Below, piece after piece: positions 8,190 through 18,788 of a stretch of 64,000 bases of DNA (positions within the stretch are counted from its first letter, which is position 1; every line of letters starts with the position of its first letter). The position numbers and the translations under genes were made by a program. Below the pieces are notes generated by a model. The model did no database searches, was not told the DNA's origin, and saw nothing but the letters and a program-made list of their open reading frames with translations. Source of the stretch: Betaproteobacteria bacterium (GTDB taxonomy: Bacteria; Pseudomonadota; Gammaproteobacteria; Burkholderiales; UBA6910); assembly GCA_016183615.1 (NCBI GenBank), contig JACPEG010000039.1, forward strand, positions 1-64,000, read 5' to 3'.

Positions 8190-8220
8190 CTAGACCGGAA
8201 CCGCGGTGCGAACCTGACGC
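8190..8220 (-). promoter_or_regulatory. Second copy of the putative ECF-type promoter
   Basis: On the minus strand CAGGTT, 15 bases, then GTCTAG; with flanking bases it shares GTCAGGTT and CCGGTCTA with the copy at 6479-6511. It lies about 54 bp ahead of the small periplasmic protein gene. The identical spacing makes chance resemblance less likely. Confidence 0.5.
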
Positions 8221-8420
8221 ATTACGCGGAATTTCGCGTCGGCGCCCCGGGAAAGCCACGGGGCAGGGCGGCCGGCGGATGGGGTAGAATCACCAATTTT
8301 TGTCGCCATGGGACCAACCGAGGCGCCCCGCAGCCTTGCGGGGTCGGGCGGAGCGTGGATCGGGACGCCTTGCCGGACAGGGGAGCCCCGGCGTGGATTT
8401 TGCTTTTTCTCGACAGGTCA

Positions 8421-9338
8421 ATGGAACCCGCTTCGTCATCCACAATGAACGCCGCAAGACATCATCGGATTGGTTACCTATCTGGCTGTTTCCTTGCGGT
8501 TTTCATTTTTATCGCCGGACCGGCTGATGCCGCCGACTTTCCTGCTCGCGAGAATGGCGCGTGTCCAAAACGGGGCGCAGTCACGATTCTGGGGGGTGAT
8601 TGGGGCGGGGCCCGCACCACCCAGGTGCAAGCGGTGCTGTGCGAGGTTTTCTCCGAAATTGCGCCTTTTTTTCCGCAACGGGCCTGGCGGCCGATTCTGG
8701 TGCGCTCCGTCGACGACCAGCCCATGTTCCTCTTCAGCAAGGGGCCTCGCGGCGAATACCAGATCGCGCTGACCGCCCGCGGCGACAACGGGCCGGGACT
8801 CGCCTATGAATTCGCCCACGAGCTTGGGCACGCGCTTGCCGACGGCGCCCGGCATGGAGCCGGATCGCCGGGCGCCCATCAGTGGTTCGAGGAAGCTCTC
8901 TGCGAAGCGCTTTCCCTGTTCGTATTGCGCAGGATGGGAGACAGGCAGGACGGATTGCTCCGGACCTCGGCGGAGAACGCCGCCGCATTCCGTGCCTACG
9001 CCGACGGGCTCTTCAACGAGTCTCACCGCCGGCTTTCCGGCACCCAGACGTTGCAGCGATGGCTGGTCGAGAACGAGCCCCGGTTGCAGCGCGACCCCTA
9101 TCTGCGCCACAAGAACGAGGTGGTGGCAAATCTCGTCTTGCCCATTTTCGAGGCCGATCCCGCCCACTGGCGCGCCCTCGCGTATCTCCATTCGGCGGGC
9201 TCCGACACCTCCGCCGATTTCCGCGAATACCTGGACCGGTGGTTGAATTCATCCCCGGAACAATATCGGGGAGCCATCTCGGCAATCATCCGGCTGTTTG
9301 AGTCTCCGGAAGAACCGTTGATGCGGGCCGGTTTATGA
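8421..9338 (+). CDS. Secreted HELGH zinc metallopeptidase-like protein
   Basis: 305 residues from the ATG at 8421 (a second ATG at 8445 is equally possible; neither has a strong ribosome-binding site). A hydrophobic signal sequence ends near PADAADF. The zinc motif HELGH is in YEFAHELGHALADG near residue 137, and a downstream EEALCEALS helix could supply the third ligand, as in gluzincin peptidases. It should be exported; the substrate is unknown. It is transcribed away from the small periplasmic protein gene across a 284-bp intergenic region that holds the ECF-like promoter and no other gene that I can see. Confidence 0.65.
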   Translation: MEPASSSTMNAARHHRIGYLSGCFLAVFIFIAGPADAADFPARENGACPKRGAVTILGGDWGGARTTQVQAVLCEVFSEIAPFFPQRAWRPILVRSVDDQPMFLFSKGPRGEYQIALTARGDNGPGLAYEFAHELGHALADGARHGAGSPGAHQWFEEALCEALSLFVLRRMGDRQDGLLRTSAENAAAFRAYADGLFNESHRRLSGTQTLQRWLVENEPRLQRDPYLRHKNEVVANLVLPIFEADPAHWRALAYLHSAGSDTSADFREYLDRWLNSSPEQYRGAISAIIRLFESPEEPLMRAGL

Positions 9339-9468
9339 CTGAACGCTCGCGGCGTCTGCGCCGGCGCATCGCCAGGACCCGGATCGGGGCGCCGGGTAGG
9401 GCGTGACGCTCGCCCGCGCCAGGCTTGAGTAACGCCGCACCTTTGAGCGGCGGACCTGCGAAGGTCCT

Positions 9469-10644
9469 TCACCGCACCGCAGGACGGTAAATCTCGCTCT
9501 GCGGATTGAACGCGAGCCAGGCGAATGCAAAGTGCACGCCGCTGTCCGCCGGAACCAGGCGCTGGCCCTTGAGGCTTCCTTCCAGCGCCTGGCCGAACAG
9601 GTTCCAGGTGGAGCCCGTTTCCCGGTCGCGGATCGTTCCGTCGCGCAGTTCGAAGCTCAGGCTGCGGCCGGCCACGCGCCGATCGAACGCGGTGGCCGAA
9701 GGAACGGTGCGGGAGGCGCGAATGGTCTCTTCATCGAGGACCGACAGCGTGCCCGCCTTGCTGAAGATCGCCACCGGCCGGCCCGCCACCTCATCGTTGA
9801 TCACCGGCGTCTTCTCCAGCACCGAGAACGGATAGATGTGCATCGTGGCCCCCACCGCCACGCCGATCACGCGCTCCATGGGCGGCAGCCGCGGGTCGGC
9901 GGGGTCGCGAAACAGGAACGGCTGGTCCCCCACCCGGTCGTAGCCCCGGTAAGGATTACGCCCGTAGGGCCGGCCGTGACCGGTCTCCCGGGACAGCACC
10001 TGCCCCCGGGGATACGCGGCCTTGAAATCGGCGTAGGCGACGATGCTCGAGGGAAGCTGGGTGAGGCGGGTCCCCGCGTAATTTCCCACGATGCCCTGGC
10101 CGGTGAACTGCTGCCACCAGCTCTCGGTCTGCCGGTCGTACATCACCAGGTCGCTTTTCCTGAGCCTCCCGGTGGTGCCGAAGTCCAGCAGCCGGCCCGC
10201 CACCCGGCGGTCGAACACGATGGAGGCATTGCACAGGGGACAGAAGGTGACCGCGACCGGCGTGCCGCCGACGGTGTCGTTCACGATCTCGTGGAAGATC
10301 AGGATCGAGAGCGGATAGGCGCGGGCCTCGCCGCGGATCTCCAGGGCGATCACCGGCTCGCGCGCATCGAGCCAGCGGTCGGCTTCCGCGGGCGAGACGA
10401 ACCGGGGCCGGTCGATGGCGGGGATGCCGTCCTTGGAAGGGCCGCCCGATTCGATTTCCCGCGGGTCTACGAGCGTTTTCGAGAAATCGGTCTTGGGCCA
10501 TTCCTTGGTGAGGCCCAGGTCCCAGGTCCACTGGGGATTGGCGGCCCTGAGGACGCCCCAGCCCAGGAGCGAAAGCAAGACGATCCGCAGGAGGCTCAGG
10601 TGCCAAGCCCGGCCGTGGATCAGGGACGTCAGCAGCGATTTCAT
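9469..10644 (-). CDS. DUF3179 domain-containing exported protein
   Basis: 391 residues with an N-terminal membrane or signal segment (LSLLRIVLLSLLGWGVL) and a long DUF3179 domain. Recognisable stretches include ARAYPLSILIFHEIVND, TFCPLCNASIVFDR (a CPLC motif) and TGSTWNLFGQALEG. The function of DUF3179 is not established; the paired cysteines hint at redox or metal chemistry. GGAG precedes the ATG by 9 bases. It follows the ECF sigma and zinc-finger anti-sigma genes on the same strand, so it is likely a target or partner in that operon. Confidence 0.8.
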   Translation of the reverse strand: MKSLLTSLIHGRAWHLSLLRIVLLSLLGWGVLRAANPQWTWDLGLTKEWPKTDFSKTLVDPREIESGGPSKDGIPAIDRPRFVSPAEADRWLDAREPVIALEIRGEARAYPLSILIFHEIVNDTVGGTPVAVTFCPLCNASIVFDRRVAGRLLDFGTTGRLRKSDLVMYDRQTESWWQQFTGQGIVGNYAGTRLTQLPSSIVAYADFKAAYPRGQVLSRETGHGRPYGRNPYRGYDRVGDQPFLFRDPADPRLPPMERVIGVAVGATMHIYPFSVLEKTPVINDEVAGRPVAIFSKAGTLSVLDEETIRASRTVPSATAFDRRVAGRSLSFELRDGTIRDRETGSTWNLFGQALEGSLKGQRLVPADSGVHFAFAWLAFNPQSEIYRPAVR

Positions 10645-10701
10645 GGACGAATCTCCACCCGGTTGGACAGCCGGGGGATGCCGCAGATTCGGCCGCAGCG
10701 G

Positions 10702-10902
10702 TCAGCCCTGGTCGGAATCGAAGGGCGCCTTGCCTTCCGCAAGCCGCCGGCAGGCCTGGCGCAGGAACGTCATCTGGCGCCGGAAATTGCGGCAATAGGC
10801 GCAGATCCGGAAATGCAGCTGCATGCGGAACCGCTCCGAGATGCTCAGCTTGCGGTCCAGGGACTCGGAAACCAGATGGGTCACTTCCTTGCAGCTCAAC
10901 AC
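10702..10902 (-). CDS. Zinc-finger (zf-HC2-like) anti-sigma factor
   Basis: 66 residues from a GTG start two bases after the sigma stop; AAGGGG lies just ahead and a TTG one codon on is an alternative. The HxxxCxxC element (LHFRICAYCRNF) and the early Cys in LSCKEVTHLVSESLD are typical of soluble zinc-binding anti-sigma factors. No membrane segment, so it should act in the cytoplasm on the upstream sigma factor, perhaps by thiol redox (inference). Confidence 0.75.
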   Translation of the reverse strand: MLSCKEVTHLVSESLDRKLSISERFRMQLHFRICAYCRNFRRQMTFLRQACRRLAEGKAPFDSDQG

Positions 10903-10904
10903 GC

Positions 10905-11525
10905 CTATTTCCCCTTGCTCCCTTCGCCGAACCAGCGCTTCTCCAGGCACATGCGCAAACTCATGCGGGCCCGGTACAGCATCACCCAGCAGTTGGTCGG
11001 GGTGATGCTCAGATCCTTACAGATTTCCTCGGTGCTGAGCCCAAGGACCTCCCGCATCATGAAAACCCGGGCTACCTGGGCCGACATGAGCTTCGAACAC
11101 ATCTCGAACGTTTCCCAGAAGCGCTTGTTCTCCAGGGTTCGCTCCGGGTCGCCCCAGTCGGAAGGCCGGTCGTCGCCCCAATGGTCCCGCCCGTTGAACA
11201 GGGCGTCGAAGACCGCCACGTCGTCGTCTTCGCCGTCACCCTCCGCGACCAGTCCGGAGATGGCCGTCTCCCGCGACTGGGCGCGGAGCTGGTCGACGAT
11301 CTTGTGCTTGAGAATGCCGGTAAGCCACGTGCGCACCTGGGATTTTCCAGCGAACCGGGCCTGGTTTTCGAGCGCGGCGAGCAGCGTCTCCTGCACCGCG
11401 TCCTCGGCCTTCACCGGATCCCGCAGCTGGAGCATGGCATAGCGCACCAGGTAGGAGCGGTGCGCCTCCAGCGCGGCCAGGGCGTCGGCGGCTCCAGGAC
11501 TTGCAGTATTGGCGGGGTGGCTCAT
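10905..11525 (-). CDS. ECF-family RNA polymerase sigma factor
   Basis: 206 residues with sigma region 2 (LVRYAMLQLRDPVKAEDAVQ, about 26-45) and region 4 ending in a helix-turn-helix (LSTEEICKDLSITPTNCWVM, about 165-184). An acidic linker (DGEDDDVAVFDALF) separates them. It heads an operon with a zf-HC2 anti-sigma and a DUF3179 gene, an arrangement for stress-induced expression. No ribosome-binding site is obvious before the ATG. It is unrelated in detail to the ECF factor at 5.9 kb. Confidence 0.85.
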   Translation of the reverse strand: MSHPANTASPGAADALAALEAHRSYLVRYAMLQLRDPVKAEDAVQETLLAALENQARFAGKSQVRTWLTGILKHKIVDQLRAQSRETAISGLVAEGDGEDDDVAVFDALFNGRDHWGDDRPSDWGDPERTLENKRFWETFEMCSKLMSAQVARVFMMREVLGLSTEEICKDLSITPTNCWVMLYRARMSLRMCLEKRWFGEGSKGK

Positions 11526-11550
11526 GGGGGATATGCGGTTCGAGAAACTG

Positions 11551-11820
11551 GGAGCCTGTCGGACTTAGAGTCGCACATGCGTTGCTGGCCAAAAAGCCCG
11601 ATGGCAAGGCGCGAGGCGCAGCCCATATCGGCATTATGGGCCAGCCGAGCAACACCGCCAGCGCGCTTTTTGGCCAGCAACCCGGAGGGACCGGGCGATT
11701 TTATCGCATTTCTTCGCCGCAAGCCGCCTCGTGGACACCCGGTACACGTCGGCGTCTTGCGTCTCGAACTGCAATAAAACCGCCACGGTCGCATGCGCGA
11801 TCCCAAGCCCGACAGGCTCC
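11551..11820. repeat. MITE-like 270-bp palindromic element
   Basis: This non-coding element fills the middle of a 576-bp gap (11526-12101) between two divergent genes. Its ends form inverted repeats of about 31 bp with 26 matches, the outermost 12 (GGAGCCTGTCGG / CCGACAGGCTCC) perfect. Inside are two further palindromes: 11581-11681, with perfect 17-base arms (GTTGCTGGCCAAAAAGC), and about 11697-11783. No transposase is present and I see no clear target duplication. The rest of the gap holds no gene I can support, only the upstream region of the kinase at 12102. Confidence 0.6.
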
Positions 11821-12101
11821 TGGCCTGCGGCGAGGGGTTTTGTAAAGTCCGGATGCAAAAAAATCCCGGCCCGGTCCGGCGCGGATGGGCCCCTTGAAAT
11901 CCCATCCCCGGTTCCCAGGCCAGGTGCAGCAACGGCGTCCTGGAACCGACGCTACCCAAGAAGGCGGCCACCGGCGGCAAGCGCCTCACTATCGAATGGG
12001 GCGTTCCGGCGGATTCCGGAAAAGGCGGCTCCGGCCGCCTTTGTTGTTGGTGGAGCGGGGCTTCGCGGTGGGCACCGGCGGGGTCAAATGTTATAGTTGC
12101 C

Positions 12102-14888
12102 ATGAGCTTGCTGCCCAGGCGGTCCGGCCCTGACGGATCCGCGGGCAGCGCCCCACCGGCAACGACGGTCGGCACCCAGGCACCCGTGCAGAACCTCATC
12201 TCCCAACCCGCGTTCCTCACCGGAATTCTCGACATCGCCGAGGACGCGGTCATCTCCGTCGACGACGCCCAGACCATCCGGCTGTTCAACAAGGGGGCGG
12301 AGCGCGCCTTCGGCTACAGCGCCGAGGAGGTCATCGGCAAGCCCCTCGACATGCTGCTTCCGGGCTACGCCCGGGCGGGACACCGCGAGCACGTCGAGCG
12401 CTTCGGCGCCGGGGAGGCGCCGTCGCGGCGCATGGGCGAGCGCGCCGAAATCTTCGGCCTGAGGAAGGACGGCACCCAGTTTCCCGCCGAGGCCTCCATT
12501 TCGCGGCTCGACGTCAACGGCGAGCGCTATTTCACGGCCATCCTGCGCGACGTCACCGAGCGCAAGCGCGCCGAGCAGGCGCTGCGGGACTACCACAACA
12601 ACATCGTCAATATCCTGGAGAGCATCACCGACGCCTTCATGGCGCTCGACACCCGGTGGCGCTTCACCTACATCAACCGCGAGGCGGCGCGTCTGCTGCG
12701 ACGCCAGGCCGGGCTCATTCTCGGCAGGAGCATCTGGGACGAATTTCCCGAGCTCAGGCGCAATGCCCTCTATGGCCAGTTCAGCAAGGCGCTGGCCCAG
12801 CAGATGACGGTGAGCTTCGAGGATTTCTACCAGCCCCTGAAGATCTGGCTGGAGTTCCACGTCTACCCCTCGAAGGACGGGCTGTCGGTATTTTTCCGCG
12901 ACATCACCGACCGCAAGCAGCAGGCAGAGCTCCTGCGCCGGGCGAAGGAGGCGGCGGAGGCTGCGACCCAGGCCAAGAGCATGTTCCTCGCCAACATGAG
13001 CCATGAGATCAGGACGCCCCTCAACGCGGTCATCGGCATGACGAGCCTGCTGCTCGATACGCCGATGACCGATGAGCAGAAGGACTTCGCCCAGACCATC
13101 CGCGCCAGCTCGGACGCGCTGCTCGCCATCATCAACGATATCCTCGACTACTCGAAGATCGAGCTCGGCAAGCTCGACCTGGATCTGCATCCGTTCGATC
13201 TCCGGCGCTGCGTGGAGGAGGCCCTCGACCTGCTGGCGCCCCAGGCGGCGGAGCAGAACCTCAACCTTGCCTACCTGATCGACGAGGCGACCCCGGCGAC
13301 GCTGGTCTCGGACGTGACCCGCATCCGCCAGGTGCTGGTGAACCTGCTGTCCAACGCCGTGAAATTCACGCACCAGGGCGAGATCTTCGTTTCGATCGCC
13401 GCCACGCCCGGGGCGGACGGCGCCTACGAGATCAAATTCTCGGTGAAGGACACCGGCATCGGCATTCCCGCCGACCGCGTCGGCCAGCTGTTCCAGTCGT
13501 TCCACCAGGTGGATGCCTCCACCACGCGCAAATACGGGGGTACCGGGCTGGGGCTCGCCATCAGCAGGCGCCTGGCGGAGCTGATGGGCGGCACCATGTG
13601 GGTCGAGAGCGAGTTCGGCAGGGGCTCCACCTTCCATTTCACCATCCAGGCGCGGCCCGGTCCGAGCCCCTCCCACGGGTATCTTCAGGCGAGCCCCCCG
13701 ATGCTCACGGGCAAGCGCATCCTGATCGTGGATGACAACACCACCAACCGCCGCATCCTGGTGAAGCAGGCCCTGCTGTGGGGCATGCTGCCGAGCGCGG
13801 TGGCGTCCCAGGCCGAGGCCCTCGACCTCATCCGCCACGGCCACGCCTTCGATCTGGGCATCCTCGACATGGCGATGCCCGGGATGACCGGGGTGGAGCT
13901 GGCCTGCGAAATCCGCCGCCACCGGGATTCCCGGTCGCTGCCCCTCATCCTGCTCACCTCCATGGGCCAGCGCCAGAAGAGCGCGGCGGTGGAGAAGGCC
14001 AGCTTCGCCGCCTACCTCAGCAAGCCCATCAAGCCGGCCCAGCTGTTCGAGGCGCTGGTCACGACCCTCGGCATGCAGCTGGAAGCGATGCCCGACGCCA
14101 TGCCCCAGGTGGACCAGCGGCTCGCCGAGCGGATGCCCCTGAGAATCCTGGTGGCGGAGGACAACCTGGTCAACCAGAAAGTGGCGATCAGGATGCTGGC
14201 GCGCATGGGCTACCGCGCCGACGTGGCCGCCAACGGCACGGAGGTGCTGGATGCGCTGGAGCGCCAGAACTACGACGTGATCCTGATGGACATCCAGATG
14301 CCCGAGATGGACGGCATCGAGGCCACGCGCCGCATTTTCCAGCGCCTGGAGCCGGGCCGTCGCCCGCGCATCATCGCCATGACCGCCAACGCCATGCAGA
14401 CCGACCGCGAGGAGTGCCTGGCGGCGGGGATGGACGCCTATCTCACCAAGCCCATCGAGGTGCGGGATCTCCAGGCCGCGCTGGAGGGCACGGTCAGAAT
14501 GCCGGCGGCGCCGGTTGCCGCGGTCGCCCCGGACGACGGTCCCATCGACTCCAAGCGGCTCGGCTACCTGCGGGAAATCCAGGACGAGGCGAATCCCAAC
14601 GTGGTGGGCGAGCTGATCGATCTGTTCATCGACGACTCGCCGCGCCATCTTGCAAACCTATGGAAGGCGGTGAACGAGCAGAACGCCCAGGCGCTGAAGC
14701 AGGTGGCGCACCGCTTCCGCTCCAGCACCGAGAACCTGGGGGTGCGAAGGATGTCCGCAATCTGCGACCGCCTGGAGCGCATGGGCATGGCGGGATCGGT
14801 GGAAGGCGCCATGGAGTTGCTGGAGCAGTTGAACGACGAATTCGAGCGGGCGCGCCAGATCCTGGAGGCCGAGAAGGAGCGACCGTAG
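12102..14888 (+). CDS. Hybrid sensor histidine kinase with two receivers and Hpt
   Basis: 928 residues: two PAS domains (about 35-150 and 165-275), a HisKA dimerisation domain with the phospho-histidine in SHEIRTPLN near residue 300, a HATPase domain (about 405-525, with DTGIGI and GGTGLGL), receiver 1 (Asp in LDMAMPGM, near 586), receiver 2 (Asp in [11 protein letters not shown], near 728) and a C-terminal Hpt domain (His in VAHRFRSS, near 868). The whole phosphorelay is therefore in one protein. No membrane segment is visible, so the signal is probably cytoplasmic. No response regulator with an output domain lies nearby. The start is uncertain because no ribosome-binding site precedes the ATG. 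Confidence 0.88.
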   Translation: MSLLPRRSGPDGSAGSAPPATTVGTQAPVQNLISQPAFLTGILDIAEDAVISVDDAQTIRLFNKGAERAFGYSAEEVIGKPLDMLLPGYARAGHREHVERFGAGEAPSRRMGERAEIFGLRKDGTQFPAEASISRLDVNGERYFTAILRDVTERKRAEQALRDYHNNIVNILESITDAFMALDTRWRFTYINREAARLLRRQAGLILGRSIWDEFPELRRNALYGQFSKALAQQMTVSFEDFYQPLKIWLEFHVYPSKDGLSVFFRDITDRKQQAELLRRAKEAAEAATQAKSMFLANMSHEIRTPLNAVIGMTSLLLDTPMTDEQKDFAQTIRASSDALLAIINDILDYSKIELGKLDLDLHPFDLRRCVEEALDLLAPQAAEQNLNLAYLIDEATPATLVSDVTRIRQVLVNLLSNAVKFTHQGEIFVSIAATPGADGAYEIKFSVKDTGIGIPADRVGQLFQSFHQVDASTTRKYGGTGLGLAISRRLAELMGGTMWVESEFGRGSTFHFTIQARPGPSPSHGYLQASPPMLTGKRILIVDDNTTNRRILVKQALLWGMLPSAVASQAEALDLIRHGHAFDLGILDMAMPGMTGVELACEIRRHRDSRSLPLILLTSMGQRQKSAAVEKASFAAYLSKPIKPAQLFEALVTTLGMQLEAMPDAMPQVDQRLAERMPLRILVAEDNLVNQKVAIRMLARMGYRADVAANGTEVLDALERQNYDVILMDIQMPEMDGIEATRRIFQRLEPGRRPRIIAMTANAMQTDREECLAAGMDAYLTKPIEVRDLQAALEGTVRMPAAPVAAVAPDDGPIDSKRLGYLREIQDEANPNVVGELIDLFIDDSPRHLANLWKAVNEQNAQALKQVAHRFRSSTENLGVRRMSAICDRLERMGMAGSVEGAMELLEQLNDEFERARQILEAEKERP

Positions 14889-14923
14889 CCAGCACTCACT
14901 CCCGTTTCCTGCGGGCGATGTAA

Positions 14924-16509
<1,586 letters not shown>

Positions 16510-16529
16510 AGGCCGAAAGGGAGCGCCCA

Positions 16530-17102
16530 ATGCCCGCCAAACCCGGTGAACGAAAGCTGCAGATCCTGCAGGTGCTGGCGCAGATGCTGGAAAATCCCAA
16601 GGGGGAGCGCGTCACGACCGCGGCGCTGGCGGCCCGGCTGCGGGTTTCGGAAGCGGCGCTGTACCGTCATTTCGCCAGCAAGGCCCAGATGTTCGAGGGG
16701 CTGATCGAGTTCATCGAGCAGACCCTGTTCGGACTGATCAACAAGATCACCGCGGAAGAGCCGAACGGCATCCGTCAGCTCGAGCAGATCCTGGCGCTGC
16801 TGCTGGGATTCGCCAAGAAGAATCCCGGGATGACCCGGGTGCTGATCGGCGACGCGCTGGTGAACGAGGACGAGCGGCTGCAGGCCCGCATCAACCAGCT
16901 TCATGATCGGCTGGAGGCGACACTGAAGCAGGCGCTGCGGGTCGCGGCGACGCAAGGCGAGCTTGCGGCGGAGGTCGACGCCGCGGCCCAGGCCAATGCG
17001 CTCACCAGCTTTGTCACCGGGCGCTGGCACCAGTACGCAAAAAGCGGGTTCCGGCGCGATCCGATGGAGTACTGGCAGGCCCAGTGGAAATTGCTGATCT
17101 GA
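16530..17102 (+). CDS. slmA: Nucleoid occlusion factor SlmA
   Basis: 190 residues, close to the family length. A TetR-type helix-turn-helix near the N-terminus (TTAALAARLRVSEAALYRHF, about 28-47) is followed by an alpha-helical dimerisation domain. SlmA binds specific chromosomal sites and blocks FtsZ ring assembly over the nucleoid. The ATG at 16530 is preceded by AAAGGGA. The argB/nucleotidase/slmA order supports the call over a generic TetR regulator. Confidence 0.85.
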   Translation: MPAKPGERKLQILQVLAQMLENPKGERVTTAALAARLRVSEAALYRHFASKAQMFEGLIEFIEQTLFGLINKITAEEPNGIRQLEQILALLLGFAKKNPGMTRVLIGDALVNEDERLQARINQLHDRLEATLKQALRVAATQGELAAEVDAAAQANALTSFVTGRWHQYAKSGFRRDPMEYWQAQWKLLI

Positions 17103-17113
17103 GGAAAAAAAGC

Positions 17114-17176
17114 GCGTAGGGTGCGTCCCACGCACCATCTCCGGCCCGTGACCGGTGCGTGGGACGCACCCTACGC
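17114..17176. repeat. Perfect 23-bp inverted repeat
   Basis: Arms at 17114-17136 and 17154-17176 are exact reverse complements (core GTAGGGTGCGTCCCACGCACC) around a 17-base loop. It lies 11 bp after the slmA stop. There is no T-run, so it is more likely a dispersed palindromic element than a rho-independent terminator, although it could still end or protect the transcript. A second short GC hairpin follows at about 17188-17207. Confidence 0.85.
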
Positions 17177-17259
17177 CTGAAATTCGCTCCCGCCGGCACG
17201 CCGGCGGGGGAGAGCGGCGTTTTGAAAAGACGGACGACCCAGCAAGAGAGGGAAATGCC

Positions 17260-17745
17260 ATGATGAGGCAGGCAGCGAGGTTGTGGATCGCCGCTGGCGC
17301 GGCGCTGGCGATGGCGGGATGCCAGGGTGGATTTTTCGCCAGATCGGGAGACGCCGCATACGTGAAGGATTCCGACCAGATCGTGAAGGCCGCGGACTGG
17401 AGCAAGATGACCCCGGTCACGGTGGAGCTGTACGACTACGGCTACACGCCGCGGGACCTGAAGCTCAAGGCCAACCAGCCCTACAGGATCACGCTGAAGA
17501 ACAACGGCAGCAAGGACCACTACTACACGGCGCCGGAGTTCTACAAGGCGGTCGCCACCCGCAAGGCCATGGTCAACAAATACGCCGAGATCAAGGCCCC
17601 CTACTTCAGCGCCATCGAGGTGCTGAAGAACGGCGGCAGCATCGACCTCTACGTGGTGCCGGTGGCGAAAGGCACCTACAAGGTGTGGTGCCAGATCGAC
17701 GACCACGAAGAAAAGGGCTCTGTCGGCAGCATCACGGTGGAATAG
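17260..17745 (+). CDS. Cupredoxin-like periplasmic lipoprotein
   Basis: 161 residues with a lipoprotein signal (lipobox AMAGC) and a cupredoxin-like beta domain. Features resembling type 1 copper sites are the KDHYY histidine and the C-terminal VWCQIDDHEEKG, which gives a Cys and a His at the usual place; the axial Met is not where expected. It is probably a small periplasmic electron carrier or copper protein. GAGAGGGA precedes the tandem ATGs. The next gene starts three bases after the stop, so the two should work together. Confidence 0.65.
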   Translation: MMRQAARLWIAAGAALAMAGCQGGFFARSGDAAYVKDSDQIVKAADWSKMTPVTVELYDYGYTPRDLKLKANQPYRITLKNNGSKDHYYTAPEFYKAVATRKAMVNKYAEIKAPYFSAIEVLKNGGSIDLYVVPVAKGTYKVWCQIDDHEEKGSVGSITVE

Positions 17746-17747
17746 GG

Positions 17748-18650
17748 GTGCATTGCGGATTTGCCGGGAGCCTTGCGGGGCTCGTTCTGCTGCTGACCCC
17801 AGCCTTGGCGGGGGCCCAGGGGCCCCAGGTGATCCCGGTGGCGCCGCTCGCCGGCGCCCCTTCGGTGGACGGCGACCTGCGGGAGTGGGGCGGCGGCTGG
17901 GCGAAGATTCCGCTCAAGCCTGCCGTGGAGAAAGGCGAGCGCCCGAAGCTCGGGCTTGACCCGGAGGACCGCAACCTCACCGGCAGCATCACGGTGGAGC
18001 TCAAGGCGGGCGTGGCGGGCGGACGCATCTACATCGCGGTGCGCTGGCCGGACGATGCGGCGGATGCGGAGTTCCGGCCCTGGGAGTGGAAGGGGACCCG
18101 CTACGCTGAGGCCAACAAGCGCGACGACATGTTCGCCCTGCGCTTTCCGCTGGAGGGGGAGTTCGACCGCTCCATGCTGTCGGGGAAGTCCTACCGGGTG
18201 GACGTCTGGCTGTGGTCGGCGGGACGCAGCAACGCCGCCGGGCTCGCCGAGGACATGGTGCACGACATCTCCACGCGAATGCTGGAGAACGCGGCTGAAT
18301 ACGAGGTCCAGGGCGTGGGCACCGTGTACATCAAGAAGCGCAGGGATGCCGGGCGCCCCATCTACCGCAACCTGCGCCCGCCCCAGGAGAAGGGCGCCGA
18401 GCGGATACCGTCCGTGGAGCTCACCGGCAGCGCCGCGGGCAGCCTCGCGGACGTGGCGGCGCGGGGAGTATGGAAGAACGGCTACTGGAACCTGGAGTTG
18501 TCGCGCAAGCTCGATACCGGCCATTCCGACGACGTGGTGTTGCGTGCCGGCCAGAAGATCAACGCCCAGATCGCGGTGTTCAACCGCGCCGCGGACGAGA
18601 ACAAGAGCGTATCGGAAATCTTCGTGCTCGACCTGGCGGCGGTGAAGTAG
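17748..18650 (+). CDS. Exported heme-binding-like domain protein (ethylbenzene-dehydrogenase-gamma type)
   Basis: 300 residues from a GTG start; the signal peptide core is LAGLVLLLTPALAGA. The rest resembles the beta-sandwich heme b domain of cytochrome c-552/DMSO-reductase-like subunits (ethylbenzene dehydrogenase gamma): an early PSVDGDLREWG element, IYIAVRWPDD, a DDMFALRFP stretch and GVWKNGYWNLELSR. Such domains carry a single heme b. A partner molybdenum subunit is absent here; the only linked gene is the cupredoxin-like lipoprotein. The function is therefore unknown, with redox the best guess. Confidence 0.6.
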   Translation: MHCGFAGSLAGLVLLLTPALAGAQGPQVIPVAPLAGAPSVDGDLREWGGGWAKIPLKPAVEKGERPKLGLDPEDRNLTGSITVELKAGVAGGRIYIAVRWPDDAADAEFRPWEWKGTRYAEANKRDDMFALRFPLEGEFDRSMLSGKSYRVDVWLWSAGRSNAAGLAEDMVHDISTRMLENAAEYEVQGVGTVYIKKRRDAGRPIYRNLRPPQEKGAERIPSVELTGSAAGSLADVAARGVWKNGYWNLELSRKLDTGHSDDVVLRAGQKINAQIAVFNRAADENKSVSEIFVLDLAAVK

Positions 18651-18745
18651 GGCGCGCGGCGCGCCATCAATCTGCGGGATAGTGGGATGGGTGCAGCGCA
18701 GCGAAACCCATCGTTGCGCCCCGGGGCGATGGGTTGCGGCTCCGC

Positions 18746-18769
18746 CTCCACCTCCACCTCCACCTCCAC
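18746..18769 (+). repeat. Hexanucleotide microsatellite (CTCCAC)4
   Basis: Four exact copies of CTCCAC lie in the 138-bp intergenic space between two convergent genes. The same space has a GATGGGT / ACCCATC inverted repeat just before it (about 18687-18733). No gene is visible here. Confidence 0.8.
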
Positions 18770-18788
18770 CCATCCTGCGCGTACTACC

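Noticed and set aside
11581..11681. Palindrome as an integron attC site
   Set aside because: The ends read GTTGCTGG...CCAGCAAC, the reverse of the RYYYAAC...GTTRRRY order, and no integrase or cassette genes are nearby.
11522..12292. Minus-strand frame of 256 codons across the intergenic gap
   Set aside because: It reads through the palindromic element and the start of the kinase gene, with no ribosome-binding site or domain.
12084..14648. Long minus-strand frame (854 codons) opposite the hybrid kinase
   Set aside because: High-GC shadow: the plus strand encodes a complete set of kinase, receiver and Hpt motifs, and the opposite frame has no recognisable domain.
17154..17207. Inverted repeats after slmA as a rho-independent terminator
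   Set aside because: No T-run follows either hairpin, so a standard terminator is not supported.
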